This document shows positions 46,520 through 60,337 of a stretch of 62,015 nucleotides of DNA, piece after piece. Below the pieces are notes generated by a model. It saw only the letters and a list, made by a program, of their open reading frames with translations. It had not been told where the DNA came from and made no database searches. Both the position numbers and the translations under genes were made by a program. The first letter of the stretch is position 1, and each line of letters begins with the position of its first letter. Source of the stretch: Dechloromonas sp. (lineage in GTDB: Bacteria > Pseudomonadota > Gammaproteobacteria > Burkholderiales > Rhodocyclaceae); assembly GCA_008933675.1 (NCBI GenBank), contig WBUO01000002.1, positions 1-62,015 of the forward strand, written 5' to 3'.

Positions 46520-47688
46520 GCGATCTATTTGAATACTGGCAGTTGCTGCTGATCCCGGTTTTTTTTGCCCTGGGTTGGGCGGCAGCCCGTGTCGATATGC
46601 GGCAGGTGGTGCATGAGTCGCGTGCATTGCCGCGCTCCTATTTTCAGGGCTTGAATTTCCTGCTCAACGAGCAGCCCGACAAGGCTATCGACTCCTTTCT
46701 CGAAGTCGCCAAGGTCGATTCGCAAACAGTGGAACTGCATTTTGCGCTCGGCAACCTGTTCCGCCGCCGTGGCGAGACGGAGCGCGCCATTCGCATGCAT
46801 CAGAACCTGATCGATCTGCCTGATCTCGAAGAAGCTGTTCGCCTGCAGGCGCTGGCCGAACTGGGGCAGGATTTTCTGAAATCCGGTTTGCTCGACCGTG
46901 CCGAGGAGATTTTCAACAAGCTGGTCGGTACGGCTTTCGATGCGGAGGCCAAGCGCAACCTGCTGGAAATCTATCAGGTTGAAAAAGAGTGGCTGAAAGC
47001 CGTGGAACTGGCTCGCGAAGTTCCGGATCTGGCTACGCAGCAGCAGATTGCCGAATTCTACTGCGAGCTGGCGGCTGGCGAGATCATGCGTTCCAGGCCG
47101 GAGCCGGCCAGGGCTTACCTCGACTCGGCCATGCTGCAGAACCGCAAGTGCGTGCGGGCCAGTTTGTTGCAGGGCGATCTGTTTCTGCAGGAAGGAAAGC
47201 CGGAGTCGGCGATTGAGGCATGGCAGCGCATCGAGCAGCAGGATCCAGCCTTTCTCGCTCTGGTGGCTCAGCGACTGCTCGATACCTATCGCAAACTGGA
47301 GCGGCCTGAGGAGGGGATGGCCCTGCTCGGCGCTTATCTTGAGCGCTACCCGTCGCTTGACCTGCTTGACGTCGTCTATCAGCTGGTTCTTGAAGGCGAG
47401 GGTAACGAAGCCGCTTATCGCTTGGTGCGCGCCGAGCTGCAGCGCAACCCGACGCTGCTCGGCCTGGAAAAGCTGATGAGTGCCCGTCTGCCGCTGGCTG
47501 CGCCCGAGGTCAGGCCGGACGTCGAGTTGGCCAAGACCATCGTTCAGGGTTATACCAAACGACTGTCGCGCTATCGGTGCGATAATTGCGGTTTCAAGGC
47601 CCGCCAGTTCTATTGGCGCTGTCCGGCCTGCGGTGGCTGGGAAACCTATCCGCCACGCCGCAGCGAAGAATTCGATCAAACCTTGTAG
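46516..47688 (+). CDS. lapB: LPS assembly protein LapB (TPR protein with rubredoxin-like zinc site)
   Basis: The 390-residue protein has an N-terminal membrane anchor (LLLIPVFFALGWAAARVD), about nine TPR-like helical repeats (GLNFLLNEQPDKAIDSF, LGNLFRRRGETERAI) and a C-terminal zinc ribbon YRCDNCGF ... WRCPACGGW. LapB recruits LpxC to FtsH and coordinates LPS assembly. ATG 46516 overlaps the lapA stop; the open frame upstream is a lapA shadow. ugd follows after 9 bases. Confidence 0.95.
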   Translation: MSDLFEYWQLLLIPVFFALGWAAARVDMRQVVHESRALPRSYFQGLNFLLNEQPDKAIDSFLEVAKVDSQTVELHFALGNLFRRRGETERAIRMHQNLIDLPDLEEAVRLQALAELGQDFLKSGLLDRAEEIFNKLVGTAFDAEAKRNLLEIYQVEKEWLKAVELAREVPDLATQQQIAEFYCELAAGEIMRSRPEPARAYLDSAMLQNRKCVRASLLQGDLFLQEGKPESAIEAWQRIEQQDPAFLALVAQRLLDTYRKLERPEEGMALLGAYLERYPSLDLLDVVYQLVLEGEGNEAAYRLVRAELQRNPTLLGLEKLMSARLPLAAPEVRPDVELAKTIVQGYTKRLSRYRCDNCGFKARQFYWRCPACGGWETYPPRRSEEFDQTL

Positions 47689-47697
47689 GAAACTCCC

Positions 47698-49017
47698 ATG
47701 AAAATCACCGTTGTCGGCAGCGGCTACGTTGGCCTGGTCAGTGGTACCTGTCTGGCCGAAGTAGGCAACGACGTCCTCTGTCTGGATGTCGATCCCGAGA
47801 AGATCCGCATCCTCCAGGAGGGCGGCATTCCGATCTACGAACCGGGCCTGCAGGACATGGTCCGCCGCAACGTGGCCGCCGGCCGCCTGCACTTCACCAC
47901 GGATGTCGAAAAAGCCGTGCAACACGGCACCATCCAGTTCATCGCCGTCGGTACCCCGCCGGACGAGGATGGTTCCGCCGACCTGCAATACGTACTTGCC
48001 GCCGCCCGTAACATCGGCCGCCTGATGACCGACTACAAGGTCGTCGTCGACAAGAGCACGGTTCCGGTCGGCACCGGTGCCAAGGTCAAGGCGGCGATTG
48101 CCGATGAACTGCGCCAGCGTGGCATCGACATCCCCTACAGCGTCGTTTCCAACCCGGAGTTCCTCAAGGAAGGAGCGGCGGTGGACGATTTCATGCGCCC
48201 CGACCGTATCGTCGTCGGTGCCGAGGAAGAACAGGCCATCCACCTGATGCGGGCGCTCTACGCCCCCTTCCAGCGCAACCACGAACGCCTCATCGTCACC
48301 GACGTGAAGAGTGCCGAGCTGATCAAATACGCAGCCAACGCCATGCTGGCGACGCGCATCAGCTTCATGAACGAATTGGCCAACCTGTCCGAAGTCCTGG
48401 GGGCTGACATCGAGATGGTGCGCCAGGGCATCGGTGCCGATCCGCGTATCGGCTACCACTTCCTCTACCCTGGTTGCGGCTACGGTGGCTCCTGCTTCCC
48501 CAAGGACGTCAAGGCGTTGATCCGGACGGCCAAGGATGATGCCAGCATCGAGCTCAAGGTGCTCACTGCCGTCGAGGCAGCCAACGACGCCCAGAAGCAC
48601 GTGCTGACGCAGAAGATCGGCAAGCGCTTCGGCGATCTCAAGGGCAAGCACTTCGCCCTCTGGGGCCTGTCCTTCAAGCCGAACACCGACGACATGCGCG
48701 AAGCGCCGAGTCGCGAGCTGATCGCTGACTTGTTTGCCGCCGGCGCCACGGTGACCGCCTATGACCCGGTGGCCATGCACGAGACGCAGCGCATCTACGG
48801 CGACGAGCCGCGCCTGTCTTACGCCGACAGCCCCATGGCTGCCCTCGAGGGTGCCGACGCACTGGTCATCGCCACCGAATGGAAGGAATTCCGCAGTCCC
48901 GACTTCGACACCATCAAGCAGAAGCTCAAGCAGCCGCTGATCTTCGATGGGCGCAACCTTTATGATCCCAAGTTCGTGCGCAGCCTGGGCATCGAGTATT
49001 TCGCCATCGGACGCTGA
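47698..49017 (+). CDS. ugd: UDP-glucose 6-dehydrogenase
   Basis: The 439-residue enzyme oxidises UDP-glucose to UDP-glucuronate with two NAD. It shows the N-terminal [19 protein letters not shown], the catalytic cysteine in [17 protein letters not shown], and the C-terminal [21 protein letters not shown]-GlcA feeds capsule, LPS or aminoarabinose pathways. It is 4 bases from hldA, linking it to the LPS-core heptose genes. Confidence 0.97.
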   Translation: MKITVVGSGYVGLVSGTCLAEVGNDVLCLDVDPEKIRILQEGGIPIYEPGLQDMVRRNVAAGRLHFTTDVEKAVQHGTIQFIAVGTPPDEDGSADLQYVLAAARNIGRLMTDYKVVVDKSTVPVGTGAKVKAAIADELRQRGIDIPYSVVSNPEFLKEGAAVDDFMRPDRIVVGAEEEQAIHLMRALYAPFQRNHERLIVTDVKSAELIKYAANAMLATRISFMNELANLSEVLGADIEMVRQGIGADPRIGYHFLYPGCGYGGSCFPKDVKALIRTAKDDASIELKVLTAVEAANDAQKHVLTQKIGKRFGDLKGKHFALWGLSFKPNTDDMREAPSRELIADLFAAGATVTAYDPVAMHETQRIYGDEPRLSYADSPMAALEGADALVIATEWKEFRSPDFDTIKQKLKQPLIFDGRNLYDPKFVRSLGIEYFAIGR

Positions 49018-49021
49018 GCCC

Positions 49022-49948
49022 ATGCTGGAGAAGATTTCCCGGGTCCGCCTGCTGGTTGTCGGCGACGTCATGCTCGATCGTTACTGGTTCGGTGAGGTCA
49101 ATCGCATTTCGCCGGAGGCGCCGGTGCCGGTGGTCAAGGTCGAACGCCAGGAGGAACGCCTCGGCGGGGCGGCCAATGTGGCACGCAACGCCACCTCGCT
49201 GGGCGCAGTGACAGCGTTGTTGTCGGTTGTTGGAGACGACGATGCCGGGCGTACGCTGTGCCGCCTGCTCGAGGAAGGGCAGATTGATGCCGGACTGCAT
49301 GTCGATCCGGAGCTCGATACCATCGTCAAGCTACGGGTCATCGGTCGCCAGCAACAACTCCTGCGCATCGATTTCGAGACGCCTCCGTCGCACGAGATAC
49401 TGCAGGCCAAACTGGCGGACTACGAGAGCCGTGTGGCCGATGCCGATGTGGTGATTCTGTCGGATTACGGCAAGGGGGGGCTGACCCATATCGCCGAAAT
49501 GATCCGTATCGCCCGTGCCGCCGATAAGCCGGTTCTGGTCGACCCGAAGGGCGATGAGTGGGAAAAGTATGCCGGCGCGACCGTAATAACGCCCAACCGC
49601 GGCGAACTGAAGCAGGTCGTCGGCAACTGGAAGACTGAGGCGGAGTTGGCCGCCAAGGCTGACCGCCTGCGCGGTGAACTGGGCCTTGAGGCGTTGCTGG
49701 TCACGCGTAGCGAGGAGGGTATGACCTTGTTTGCCGACGGCGAGACGCACCATCAATCCGCCCAGGCACGAGAGGTCTATGATGTCTCAGGTGCCGGTGA
49801 CACGGTCATCGCCACGCTGGCCGTGATGCTTGCCGCCGGCGCCGAGTGGGGTGAGGCCATCCGTGTCGCCAACATCGCAGCCGGCATCGTTGTCGGCAAG
49901 CTGGGAACCGCCGTTGTCACACGTGACGAGATCGCGCACGCCCTGTAA
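49022..49948 (+). CDS. hldA: D-glycero-beta-D-manno-heptose-7-phosphate kinase (kinase domain only)
   Basis: The 308-residue PfkB-family sugar kinase has [45 protein letters not shown] and the C-terminal catalytic-base motif DVSGAGDTV. It phosphorylates heptose-7-phosphate for LPS inner-core ADP-heptose. The adenylyltransferase half found in HldE is absent, so it is HldA-like and an HldC must lie elsewhere. ATG 49022 is chosen; the upstream frame is a ugd shadow. Confidence 0.95.
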   Translation: MLEKISRVRLLVVGDVMLDRYWFGEVNRISPEAPVPVVKVERQEERLGGAANVARNATSLGAVTALLSVVGDDDAGRTLCRLLEEGQIDAGLHVDPELDTIVKLRVIGRQQQLLRIDFETPPSHEILQAKLADYESRVADADVVILSDYGKGGLTHIAEMIRIARAADKPVLVDPKGDEWEKYAGATVITPNRGELKQVVGNWKTEAELAAKADRLRGELGLEALLVTRSEEGMTLFADGETHHQSAQAREVYDVSGAGDTVIATLAVMLAAGAEWGEAIRVANIAAGIVVGKLGTAVVTRDEIAHAL

Positions 49949-49957
49949 GGAACCGTC

Positions 49958-50035
49958 ATGCATTCACTGGTTACCGGCGCAGCCGGCGTCCGCACCGAAG
50001 TAATGCCCGTTTTGGCTGGTCAGGCTCTTCACTGA
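49958..50035 (+). CDS. 25-codon mini-ORF mimicking the hldD start
   Basis: ATG 49958 has a good AAGGA ribosome site and reads [10 protein letters not shown], nearly the N-terminus of hldD ([10 protein letters not shown]), then diverges and stops at 50035, 20 bases before the hldD ATG. It may be a leftover of a partial duplication of an epimerase start or a translated leader controlling hldD. Expression is unproven. Confidence 0.35.
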   Translation: MHSLVTGAAGVRTEVMPVLAGQALH

Positions 50036-50055
50036 AACCGGCCGGGAGATATCCT

Positions 50056-51054
50056 ATGTACACCGTTGTCACCGGCGCCGCCGGTTTTATTGGTTCCAAT
50101 CTCGTCAAGGCGCTCAACGAGCGCGGCGTGACCAGGATCATCGCAGTCGATAACCTGAGCAAGGCTGACAAGTTCAGGAATCTGGTCGATTGCGAAATTG
50201 TCGACTACATCGACAAGCAGGATTTCATCGAGCGTATCCAGTCCGGTCATTTTGACGGTGACATCGAAGCCATCCTGCATGAAGGCGCCTGCTCCGATAC
50301 CATGGAGACCGATGGTCGCTACATGATGGAGAACAACTTCCGCTACTCCAGCATCCTGCTCGACTGGTGTCAGGATCAGGACGTCCAGCTCCTCTATGCG
50401 TCGAGTGCCGCAACCTATGGTGGTAGCAGCGTGTTCAGGGAAGAGCGCCAGTACGAGGGGCCGCTCAACGTCTATGGCTATTCGAAGTTCCTGTTCGACC
50501 AGATCGTCCGTCAGCGCCTGGCCAAGGATCCGTCGTCGCAGATCGTCGGCTTCCGCTACTTCAATGTCTATGGCCCGCGCGAGACGCACAAGGGGCGCAT
50601 GGCCTCGGTTGCCTTCCATAACTACAACCAGTTCAAGGCCGAGGGCAAGGTCAAGCTGTTCGAAGGCTCGCACGGTTACGAGAATGGCGGCCAGATGCGC
50701 GATTTCGTCTTCGTCGGCGATGTCGCCAAGGTCAACCTGTTCTTCCTCGATCATCCGGAGAAATCCGGCATCTTCAATCTCGGTTCCGGTCGGGCGCAGA
50801 GCTTCAATGACGTTGCCGTCGCGGCAGTCAATGGTTGCCGCAAGGAGAAGGGCGAGTCGGCGCTGACGCTGGCCGAATTGCGGGCACAGGGCTTGCTCGA
50901 ATACATCGCCTTCCCCGAGGCACTGAAGGGCAAGTACCAGGCCTTTACGCAAGCCGATCTGTCCCGCCTGCGCGAAGCCGGCTACGAAGCGCCGATGGCC
51001 ACGGTCGAGGAGGGCGTATCCCAATATATCGAGTGGCTGCACGAGCATGTATAA
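50056..51054 (+). CDS. hldD: ADP-L-glycero-D-manno-heptose-6-epimerase
   Basis: The 332-residue extended SDR epimerises C6 of ADP-heptose for LPS core synthesis. It has [42 protein letters not shown], the catalytic pair in [12 protein letters not shown], and [19 protein letters not shown]. Length is standard. A GGGAG ribosome site precedes ATG 50056. It overlaps cysM by 8 bases. Confidence 0.97.
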   Translation: MYTVVTGAAGFIGSNLVKALNERGVTRIIAVDNLSKADKFRNLVDCEIVDYIDKQDFIERIQSGHFDGDIEAILHEGACSDTMETDGRYMMENNFRYSSILLDWCQDQDVQLLYASSAATYGGSSVFREERQYEGPLNVYGYSKFLFDQIVRQRLAKDPSSQIVGFRYFNVYGPRETHKGRMASVAFHNYNQFKAEGKVKLFEGSHGYENGGQMRDFVFVGDVAKVNLFFLDHPEKSGIFNLGSGRAQSFNDVAVAAVNGCRKEKGESALTLAELRAQGLLEYIAFPEALKGKYQAFTQADLSRLREAGYEAPMATVEEGVSQYIEWLHEHV

Positions 51055-51946
51055 AACACTGCAGGATTTTGTCGGAAACACGCCGCTGGTTCGTCTGGTG
51101 CGTGTCCCGGGCGCCGACAACGAGCGGCGCGGCAATGTCATCCTGGCCAAGCTGGAAGGCAACAATCCGGCTGGTTCGGTCAAGGACCGCCCGGCGCTGT
51201 CGATGATTGTCCGCGCCGAGGCGCGTGGCGACATCAAGCCGGGCGACACCCTGATCGAGGCGACCTCCGGCAACACCGGCATCGCACTGGCCATGGCAGC
51301 TGCCATCAAGGGCTACCGGATGATCCTGGTGATGCCCGAGAACCAGAGCGTCGAACGCCGCCAGAGCATGCGCGCCTACGGTGCCGAACTGGTGCTGACG
51401 CCGAAGGAAGGCGGCATGGAGCTGGCCCGTGATGTTGCGGAGAAGATGCGCAACGAAGGCCGGGGCATCATCCTCGATCAGTTCGCCAACCCGGACAACC
51501 CGCTGGCGCATTACGAAGGTACCGGCCCGGAAATCTGGCGCGATACCGAGGGACGGATCACCCATTTCGTCTCCAGCATGGGCACCACCGGCACCATCAT
51601 GGGTACCAGCCGTTTTCTGAAGGAAGCCAATCCGGCGATCCAGATCGTCGGTTGCCAGCCGGAAGAGGGCAGCCAGATTCCAGGCATCCGCAAATGGCCG
51701 GAAGCCTATCTGCCGAAAATTTACGACGGTACTAATGTCGACCGCATCGAGTACGTCGGCCAGGCCGAAGCCGAGGCGATGACGCGCCGGCTGGCGGTCG
51801 AGGAAGGCATCTTTGCCGGCATTTCATCCGGTGGCGGCGTCGCTGTTGCCCTGCGTCTGGCGCAGCAGCTGGAAAACGCGGTGATCGTCGCCATCATCTG
51901 CGATCGCGGCGATCGTTATCTGTCGACTGGCGTTTTCCCGGCATGA
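51047..51946 (+). CDS. cysM: Cysteine synthase B
   Basis: The 299-residue fold-type II PLP enzyme makes cysteine (or S-sulfocysteine from thiosulfate) from O-acetylserine. The PLP lysine is in [27 protein letters not shown] is the substrate loop and [13 protein letters not shown] binds the phosphate. The CysM-type sequence without the CysE-binding groove of CysK fits the annotation. It overlaps hldD by 8 bases and the next gene by 4. Confidence 0.95.
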   Translation: MYKTLQDFVGNTPLVRLVRVPGADNERRGNVILAKLEGNNPAGSVKDRPALSMIVRAEARGDIKPGDTLIEATSGNTGIALAMAAAIKGYRMILVMPENQSVERRQSMRAYGAELVLTPKEGGMELARDVAEKMRNEGRGIILDQFANPDNPLAHYEGTGPEIWRDTEGRITHFVSSMGTTGTIMGTSRFLKEANPAIQIVGCQPEEGSQIPGIRKWPEAYLPKIYDGTNVDRIEYVGQAEAEAMTRRLAVEEGIFAGISSGGGVAVALRLAQQLENAVIVAIICDRGDRYLSTGVFPA

Positions 51947-52728
51947 AACCGGTTCTCGTCTTCGATATCGAGACCATTCCCGACGTCGCCGGCCTGCGCC
52001 GGCTCAACGACCTGCCGGCCGAACTGTCCGATGCCGAGGTCGCCGAGCTGGCCTTCCAGCAACGCCGGGCGAAGAGCGGCAACGATTTCCTGCAGTTGCA
52101 CCTGCAGCGTGTCGTCAGCATCTCCTGCGCGCTGCGCACCGGCGAAGGCTTCAAGGTCTGGTCGCTGGCCGAGCCGGAGCTCGACGAGGGCGCCATCATC
52201 CAGCGTTTCTTCGACGGCATCGAGAAATTCACGCCGCAGATCGTCTCCTGGAACGGCGGCGGCTTCGACCTGCCGGTGCTGCACTACCGCGGCATGCTGC
52301 ACGGTGTCTCGGCGCCGCGCTACTGGGATCTCGGCGACGGCGACTATGCCGACAGCCGCGATTTCAAGTGGAACAACTATATCAGCCGCTATCACACCCG
52401 CCACCTCGACCTGATGGACCTGCTGGCCCTGTACAACGCCCGCGCCAATGCACCGCTCGACGATCTGGCCAAGCTGTTCGGCTTTCCCGGCAAGCTCGGC
52501 ATGGACGGCAGCAAGGTTTGGGAAGCCTGGCAGGCCGGGCAGGCTGCCGATATCCGTGACTATTGCGAGACCGACGTGGTCAATACCTATCTGGTCTATA
52601 ACCGCTTCCGCCGCCTGCGCGGTGAATTGACGGCGGATGAGGAAACGGCGGAGATCGATTTCATCAAGACCCAACTGGCGCGGATCGACGCTCCGCACTG
52701 GCGGGAGTTTCTCGCCGCCTGGCACTGA
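51943..52728 (+). CDS. Predicted 3'-5' exonuclease, PolB-like (DnaQ superfamily)
   Basis: The 261-residue protein has the exonuclease motifs VFDIETIPD (ExoI), VSWNGGGFDLPVL (ExoII) and RDYCETDVVNTYLVY (ExoIII), as in the proteobacterial DNA_pol_B_exo2 family. It lacks polymerase domains. It is coupled to cysM by a 4-base overlap. Its biological role in DNA or RNA processing is not established. Confidence 0.9.
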   Translation: MKPVLVFDIETIPDVAGLRRLNDLPAELSDAEVAELAFQQRRAKSGNDFLQLHLQRVVSISCALRTGEGFKVWSLAEPELDEGAIIQRFFDGIEKFTPQIVSWNGGGFDLPVLHYRGMLHGVSAPRYWDLGDGDYADSRDFKWNNYISRYHTRHLDLMDLLALYNARANAPLDDLAKLFGFPGKLGMDGSKVWEAWQAGQAADIRDYCETDVVNTYLVYNRFRRLRGELTADEETAEIDFIKTQLARIDAPHWREFLAAWH

Positions 52729-52774
52729 CAGGTCCTGGCCGGCGCTATAATCGCAAGTTCTCAACCCTAACCGC
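52725..52774 (+). promoter_or_regulatory. Candidate ppa promoter and leader motif
   Basis: CTGACA (52725-52730) and a consensus TATAAT (52746-52751) are separated by 15 bases, a short spacer. The motif TCAACCCTAACC follows at 52761-52772 in the presumed leader and also occurs upstream of rpsA at 44136-44147. The ppa ATG is at 52786. Confidence 0.55.
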
Positions 52775-52785
52775 AGAGAGAAAAA

Positions 52786-53334
52786 ATGGCTCTTAACAAC
52801 GTTCCTTCCGGCAAGTCCCTCCCCGACGATTTCAATGTCATCATCGAAATTTCCGCGCATTCGGAACCGGTCAAGTACGAAGTCGACAAGGAAAGCGGCG
52901 CTATCTTCGTCGATCGTTTCATGTCCACCTCCATGCACTACCCCTGCAACTACGGTTACATCCCGCACACCATCGCCGGTGATGGTGATCCGGTCGACGT
53001 GCTGGTGGTCGCGCCGTTCTCGCTGCCGCCGGGCGTCGTCGTCCGCTGCCGCCCGCTCGGCCAGTTGTCGATGACCGACGAAGGCGGCAACGATGCCAAG
53101 CTGCTGGCTGTACCGGTCGACAAGCTGACCCCGCTGTACAAGGACGTCAAGACCATCGAAGACATGCCGGAACTGCTGCGCAAGCAGATCGCCCACTTCT
53201 TCGAGCACTACAAGGATCTCGAGCCGGGCAAGTGGGTCAAGGTCAACGGCTGGGAAGACATCGACGCCGCCCGCCAGGAAGTCATGGAAGGCGTTCAGCG
53301 TTTCAAAGACGCCAAGGACAAGCCGAACTATTAA
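52786..53334 (+). CDS. ppa: Inorganic pyrophosphatase
   Basis: The 182-residue family I enzyme hydrolyses pyrophosphate to phosphate, pulling biosynthetic reactions forward. Active-site segments are [24 protein letters not shown] and the signature [10 protein letters not shown] with metal-binding aspartates, then [12 protein letters not shown] and [16 protein letters not shown]. Length and sequence are typical of proteobacteria. Its own TATAAT promoter is well placed. Confidence 0.97.
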   Translation: MALNNVPSGKSLPDDFNVIIEISAHSEPVKYEVDKESGAIFVDRFMSTSMHYPCNYGYIPHTIAGDGDPVDVLVVAPFSLPPGVVVRCRPLGQLSMTDEGGNDAKLLAVPVDKLTPLYKDVKTIEDMPELLRKQIAHFFEHYKDLEPGKWVKVNGWEDIDAARQEVMEGVQRFKDAKDKPNY

Positions 53335-53340
53335 GTCCTC

Positions 53341-54948
53341 ATGCTGCGTATTGCCGTTGCCCAGTTCAACGCCACCGTCGGTGACCTGACGGGCAACGTC
53401 GAACGCATCCTGAAGTGTGCCGCGGAGGCAAAGGCCCGCGGCGCACAGGTTCTGCTGACACCGGAACTCGCCCTCTGCGGCTACCCGCCGGAAGACCTGC
53501 TGTTGCGTCCGGATTTCTACCGGGCCTGCAACCGTGCCCTCGACGAGCTCGCTGCCGCGGCCGGCGACATCTCACTGATCGTCGGCCATCCCGATGAGTT
53601 TGACGGTTGTTGCTACAACGCAGCCAGCATCATCGAGCAAGGCCGGCGGCGGGCGGTCTATCGCAAGCGCCGCCTGCCCAATTACGACGTATTCGACGAG
53701 CGGCGCTATTTCGATCCGGGCAGCGAGGTCTGTGTCGTAACGCTCGGCGGCGTCCGTTGCGGCATCAATATTTGTGCCGACATCTGGGAGGCGGGTGCCT
53801 TCGAGGCGACGCATGCCGCCGGGGCCGAGCTGATGCTGGTACTGAATGCCTCTCCCTGCCATCTGGAAAAGCATCAGGAGCGGACACGGGTGCTCGGCGA
53901 ACGAATTGCGGCGACCGGTATTCCGGCCATCTACTGCAATCTGGTCGGTGGGCAGGACGAACTGGTCTTCGACGGCGCCTCCTTTGCCCTCGATGCCCAT
54001 CGCCGGTTGTGCATGCGCCTGCCACAGTTTGTCGAGGCGCTCGGCGTCGTTGATTTCCATGACGGCCGGCTTGCTTCCACCGATCTGGCTAGCGAGCTGT
54101 CGCTGGAGGCCGAGGCTTATGCCGCACTGGTGCTTGGTGTGCGCGACTACATCGGCAAGAGCGGGTTTCCCGGTGCCATCATCGGTCTCTCCGGCGGGAT
54201 CGATTCAGCACTGACGCTGTGCGTGGCCGTCGATGCGCTGGGTGCGGACAAGGTGCGGGCGGTGATGATGCCTTCGCCATACACGGCGCAGATGAGTCTC
54301 GACGATTCGCGCGAGATGATCCGCCTGCTTGGCGTGCGCTATGACGAGATCGCCATCGAGCCGGCCATGCAAACCTATGCACGGATGCTCGATCCGCTGT
54401 TCGCTGGCCTGCCGGCCGATACTACCGAAGAGAACATCCAGGCGCGTATCCGCGGCAACATTCTGATGGCGCTGTCCAACAAGACAGGATCGCTGGTCCT
54501 GACCACCGGCAACAAGTCGGAGATGGCGGTTGGTTACTGCACGCTATACGGCGACATGGCCGGTGGTTTTGCGGTGATCAAGGATGTCTACAAGACCCTG
54601 GTCTATCGCCTGTCGCGCTACCGCAATACCATCTCGCCGGTCATCCCCGAGAACATCATCGTCCGTCCGCCGTCGGCAGAACTGAAACCCGGTCAGGTCG
54701 ACCAGGATTCGCTGCCCGAATACGATGTACTAGATGCCATCGTCCGTGCCTACATGGAAGAAGACCGCAGTCCGCGCGAGATCATCGCTGCCGGCCTGCC
54801 CGAGGCAGCGGTTCGCCGCGTCGTGCGCCTGTTGCGCATCGCCGAGTACAAGCGCCGTCAGGCACCGGTCGGCATCCGCATCACGCCGCGCGGTTTTGGC
54901 AAGGATTGGCGTTATCCTATTACCAATCGCTACAGCGACGAATTTTAA
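53341..54948 (+). CDS. nadE: Glutamine-dependent NAD+ synthase
   Basis: The 535-residue enzyme amidates nicotinate-adenine dinucleotide. Residues 1 to about 255 form a nitrilase-type glutaminase (TPELALCGYPPEDLL with Glu, KRRLPNYDVFDERRYF with Lys, NICADIWE with catalytic Cys). The C-terminal ATP-pyrophosphatase synthase domain has the P-loop GLSGGIDSALTL and TTGNKSEMAVGYCTLYGD. It starts 6 bases after ppa and precedes glnB, an order common in betaproteobacteria. Confidence 0.97.
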   Translation: MLRIAVAQFNATVGDLTGNVERILKCAAEAKARGAQVLLTPELALCGYPPEDLLLRPDFYRACNRALDELAAAAGDISLIVGHPDEFDGCCYNAASIIEQGRRRAVYRKRRLPNYDVFDERRYFDPGSEVCVVTLGGVRCGINICADIWEAGAFEATHAAGAELMLVLNASPCHLEKHQERTRVLGERIAATGIPAIYCNLVGGQDELVFDGASFALDAHRRLCMRLPQFVEALGVVDFHDGRLASTDLASELSLEAEAYAALVLGVRDYIGKSGFPGAIIGLSGGIDSALTLCVAVDALGADKVRAVMMPSPYTAQMSLDDSREMIRLLGVRYDEIAIEPAMQTYARMLDPLFAGLPADTTEENIQARIRGNILMALSNKTGSLVLTTGNKSEMAVGYCTLYGDMAGGFAVIKDVYKTLVYRLSRYRNTISPVIPENIIVRPPSAELKPGQVDQDSLPEYDVLDAIVRAYMEEDRSPREIIAAGLPEAAVRRVVRLLRIAEYKRRQAPVGIRITPRGFGKDWRYPITNRYSDEF

Positions 54949-55311
<363 letters not shown>

Positions 55312-55327
55312 GGCTGGAGCCTCCGCC

Positions 55328-55678
55328 ATGGACCAGCCTCAACCAGCAGAAGTCGCGGCGCTGCACCAGCGCTTCGTCGAGTTGCTCGGCGCCGATGCCA
55401 GGCACTATCCGGCCCGGCTGGAGGCGGCCTTTCCACGCATTCTGGCGAAGGTCGTCATGCTCTGGGGCAGCCCGGCGCTGGATGCCTATCTCAACGAACT
55501 GATGGTTTCCGAACGCCATGATCGCCAGGGCTTTCCTGACGATGTGGCGATGGAGATCTTCCATCTGTCCAACATCCATGCCGGCCTGCATCTTTCCGAT
55601 GCCAGCACTGGAACGGGCTGGGCGGGTATCCAGGATCCCGAGGTTTTCCGCAAGACGCTGCAAAAGGACTCCGGCTAG
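55328..55678 (+). CDS. Small hypothetical protein downstream of glnB
   Basis: The 116-residue protein starts at ATG 55328, 16 bases after glnB. It has ALHQRFVELLGADARHYPARLEAAFPRILAKVVMLWG, then LDAYLNELMVSERHDRQGFPDDVAMEIFHLSNIHAGLHL. It looks like a soluble, mostly helical protein without signal or membrane segments. I do not recognise a named family. The frame is clean and ends at a terminator. Cotranscription with glnB is likely, but no function can be assigned. Confidence 0.75.
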   Translation: MDQPQPAEVAALHQRFVELLGADARHYPARLEAAFPRILAKVVMLWGSPALDAYLNELMVSERHDRQGFPDDVAMEIFHLSNIHAGLHLSDASTGTGWAGIQDPEVFRKTLQKDSG

Positions 55679-55700
55679 CCTGCTGGCGATCCCTCTGATC

Positions 55701-55729
55701 AGGGCGGCTCAGGCCGCCCTTTGCTTTTT
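55701..55729 (+). terminator. Intrinsic terminator after the glnB-hypothetical transcript
   Basis: AGGGCGGC (55701-55708) pairs with GCCGCCCT (55713-55720) around TCAG, followed by TTGCTTTTT. It lies between convergent genes and overlaps the last codons of the Smr gene. Confidence 0.85.
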
Positions 55730-56260
55730 GGCAGCGCGCAACAGTACGATCAGCGCTCCCTCTCCACCATCATGCGGCCGGGCCTGGCAATAGGCGAGAA
55801 CCTCGTCACGCTGGGCGAGCCAGCCGCGCACCAACTGGCGCAGGATCGAGGTCTTCTGTGGTGAGCGCAGCCCCTTGCCATGCACCACGCGCACGCAGCG
55901 TTGTCCATGGTGCAGCGCTTCGGCCAGAAAGCCGGCGAGCAACTGCCGTGCTTCATCGCGATTCAGTCCGTGCAGGTCGATTTCATCCTGTACTACCCAG
56001 CGGCCGCGGCGCAGGTCGCGCAGTACGCTGTTGGCCAGACCGGAGCGCAGGTAGTGAGGTTCGTCGCCGCCTTCCAGCCGGTCCTGCAGGCCGATCCTGC
56101 CGTGCAGGCTTTCGTGCAGCGCGGCGCGCTCGTCTGCCAGATGCTGCAGGGGCTTTGGCGGCGGTGGCGGGGTTTGACGCTGGATGCGCCCCGAGTCGGG
56201 CAGTGGCCTTGCATCGGCCACTGCCGCGCGGAAGGCCGCGAGGTCGTCCGGGTCGATCAC
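55709..56260 (-). CDS. Smr-domain protein (MutS2-like endonuclease domain)
   Basis: The protein is about 183 residues from GTG 56260. The C-terminal Smr domain reads DEIDLHGLNRDEARQLLAGFL, RVVHGKGLRSP, LRQLVRGWLAQ and GEGALIVLLR. The LDLHG-like and HGxG motifs are the nucleic-acid-binding and nicking core. The open frame continues upstream only inside trxB, so the GTG is the first sensible start, and it overlaps no coding sequence. It is convergent with the glnB unit. Nuclease activity is inferred from the domain. Confidence 0.85.
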   Translation of the reverse strand: MIDPDDLAAFRAAVADARPLPDSGRIQRQTPPPPPKPLQHLADERAALHESLHGRIGLQDRLEGGDEPHYLRSGLANSVLRDLRRGRWVVQDEIDLHGLNRDEARQLLAGFLAEALHHGQRCVRVVHGKGLRSPQKTSILRQLVRGWLAQRDEVLAYCQARPHDGGEGALIVLLRAAKKQRAA

Positions 56261-56273
56261 GCCGTCCTGTGCT

Positions 56274-57265
<992 letters not shown>

Positions 57266-57321
57266 GCCTTCTCTCGACGGCGGGTTTTTCCCACGTTCCT
57301 ATGCAATATGCGAAAGCTGTT

Positions 57322-57327
57322 TATAAT
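57322..57327 (+). promoter_or_regulatory. -10 box of the Crp/Fnr-family regulator gene
   Basis: A perfect TATAAT (57322-57327) lies 33 bases before ATG 57360. No consensus -35 is seen at 17 bases. It faces the trxB promoter across about 56 bases. Confidence 0.5.
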
Positions 57328-57359
57328 AGTTGCCTAACCCCATGAGCGGAAAATGATTT

Positions 57360-58018
57360 ATGCCAACTAACCAATACGGACTGAGCTTGGTGGTGCTGCG
57401 CAATGTGCCGCTCTTTTCCGGGCTGAGCGAAGCCGAACTGGAGAAGTTGTCCAAGGTCTGCAGCAGGCGGCGGGTGGAACGCGGCGCCTTCATTGTCCGT
57501 GCCGCGGAGACGACCGATTCGCTGTACATCCTGTTGACCGGGCGTGCCAAGGTGACCAATACGGACGAGGAAGGACGGGAGATCATCCTGGCCTGGCTCG
57601 GACATGGCGAATTCTTCGGCGAAATGGGTCTGATCGACGGCAGTCCGCGTTCGGCCAATGTCGTTGCCAGCGAGGCCTGCGAGCTGCTGCTGCTGAGCAA
57701 GGAAGCCTTCCAGCGTTGCCTGCAGGACAATTTCCTGGTCGCCCAGAAGCTGATGCAGATACTCGTCCGGCGCCTGCGTGAGGCCGACCGCAAGATCGAG
57801 AGCCTGGCCCTGCTCGATGTCTATGGCAGGGTCGCCCGCCTGCTGCTCGACATGTCGGTGGAAGAGGATGGCCGGCGTGTCGTCAAGAAGAAGATATCGA
57901 AGCAGGATATGGCGCGGATGATTGGTGCTTCTCGTGAAATGGTCAGCAAGGTGATGCGCGATCTCGAGTTGAGCGGTTATATATCGACGGAGAACGACCT
58001 GGTGGTCATCCTCGGCGC

Positions 58019-58022
<4 letters not shown>
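57360..58022 (+). CDS. Crp/Fnr-family transcriptional regulator
   Basis: The 220-residue regulator has an N-terminal cyclic-nucleotide-binding-like jelly roll ([43 protein letters not shown]), a dimer helix ([13 protein letters not shown]), and a C-terminal winged helix ([30 protein letters not shown]). It lacks the N-terminal cysteine cluster of Fnr, so it is not an oxygen-sensing Fe-S protein. The SPRSANVVA loop resembles the Crp cAMP site, so cAMP or a related ligand is possible. It overlaps ftsK by 4 bases. Confidence 0.9.

Positions 58023-60333
<2,311 letters not shown>

Positions 60334-60337
<4 letters not shown>

Noticed and set aside
46525-49071. An 848-codon antisense frame over lapB and ugd
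   Set aside because: Composition is typical of a reverse-frame artefact; lapB and ugd are certain.
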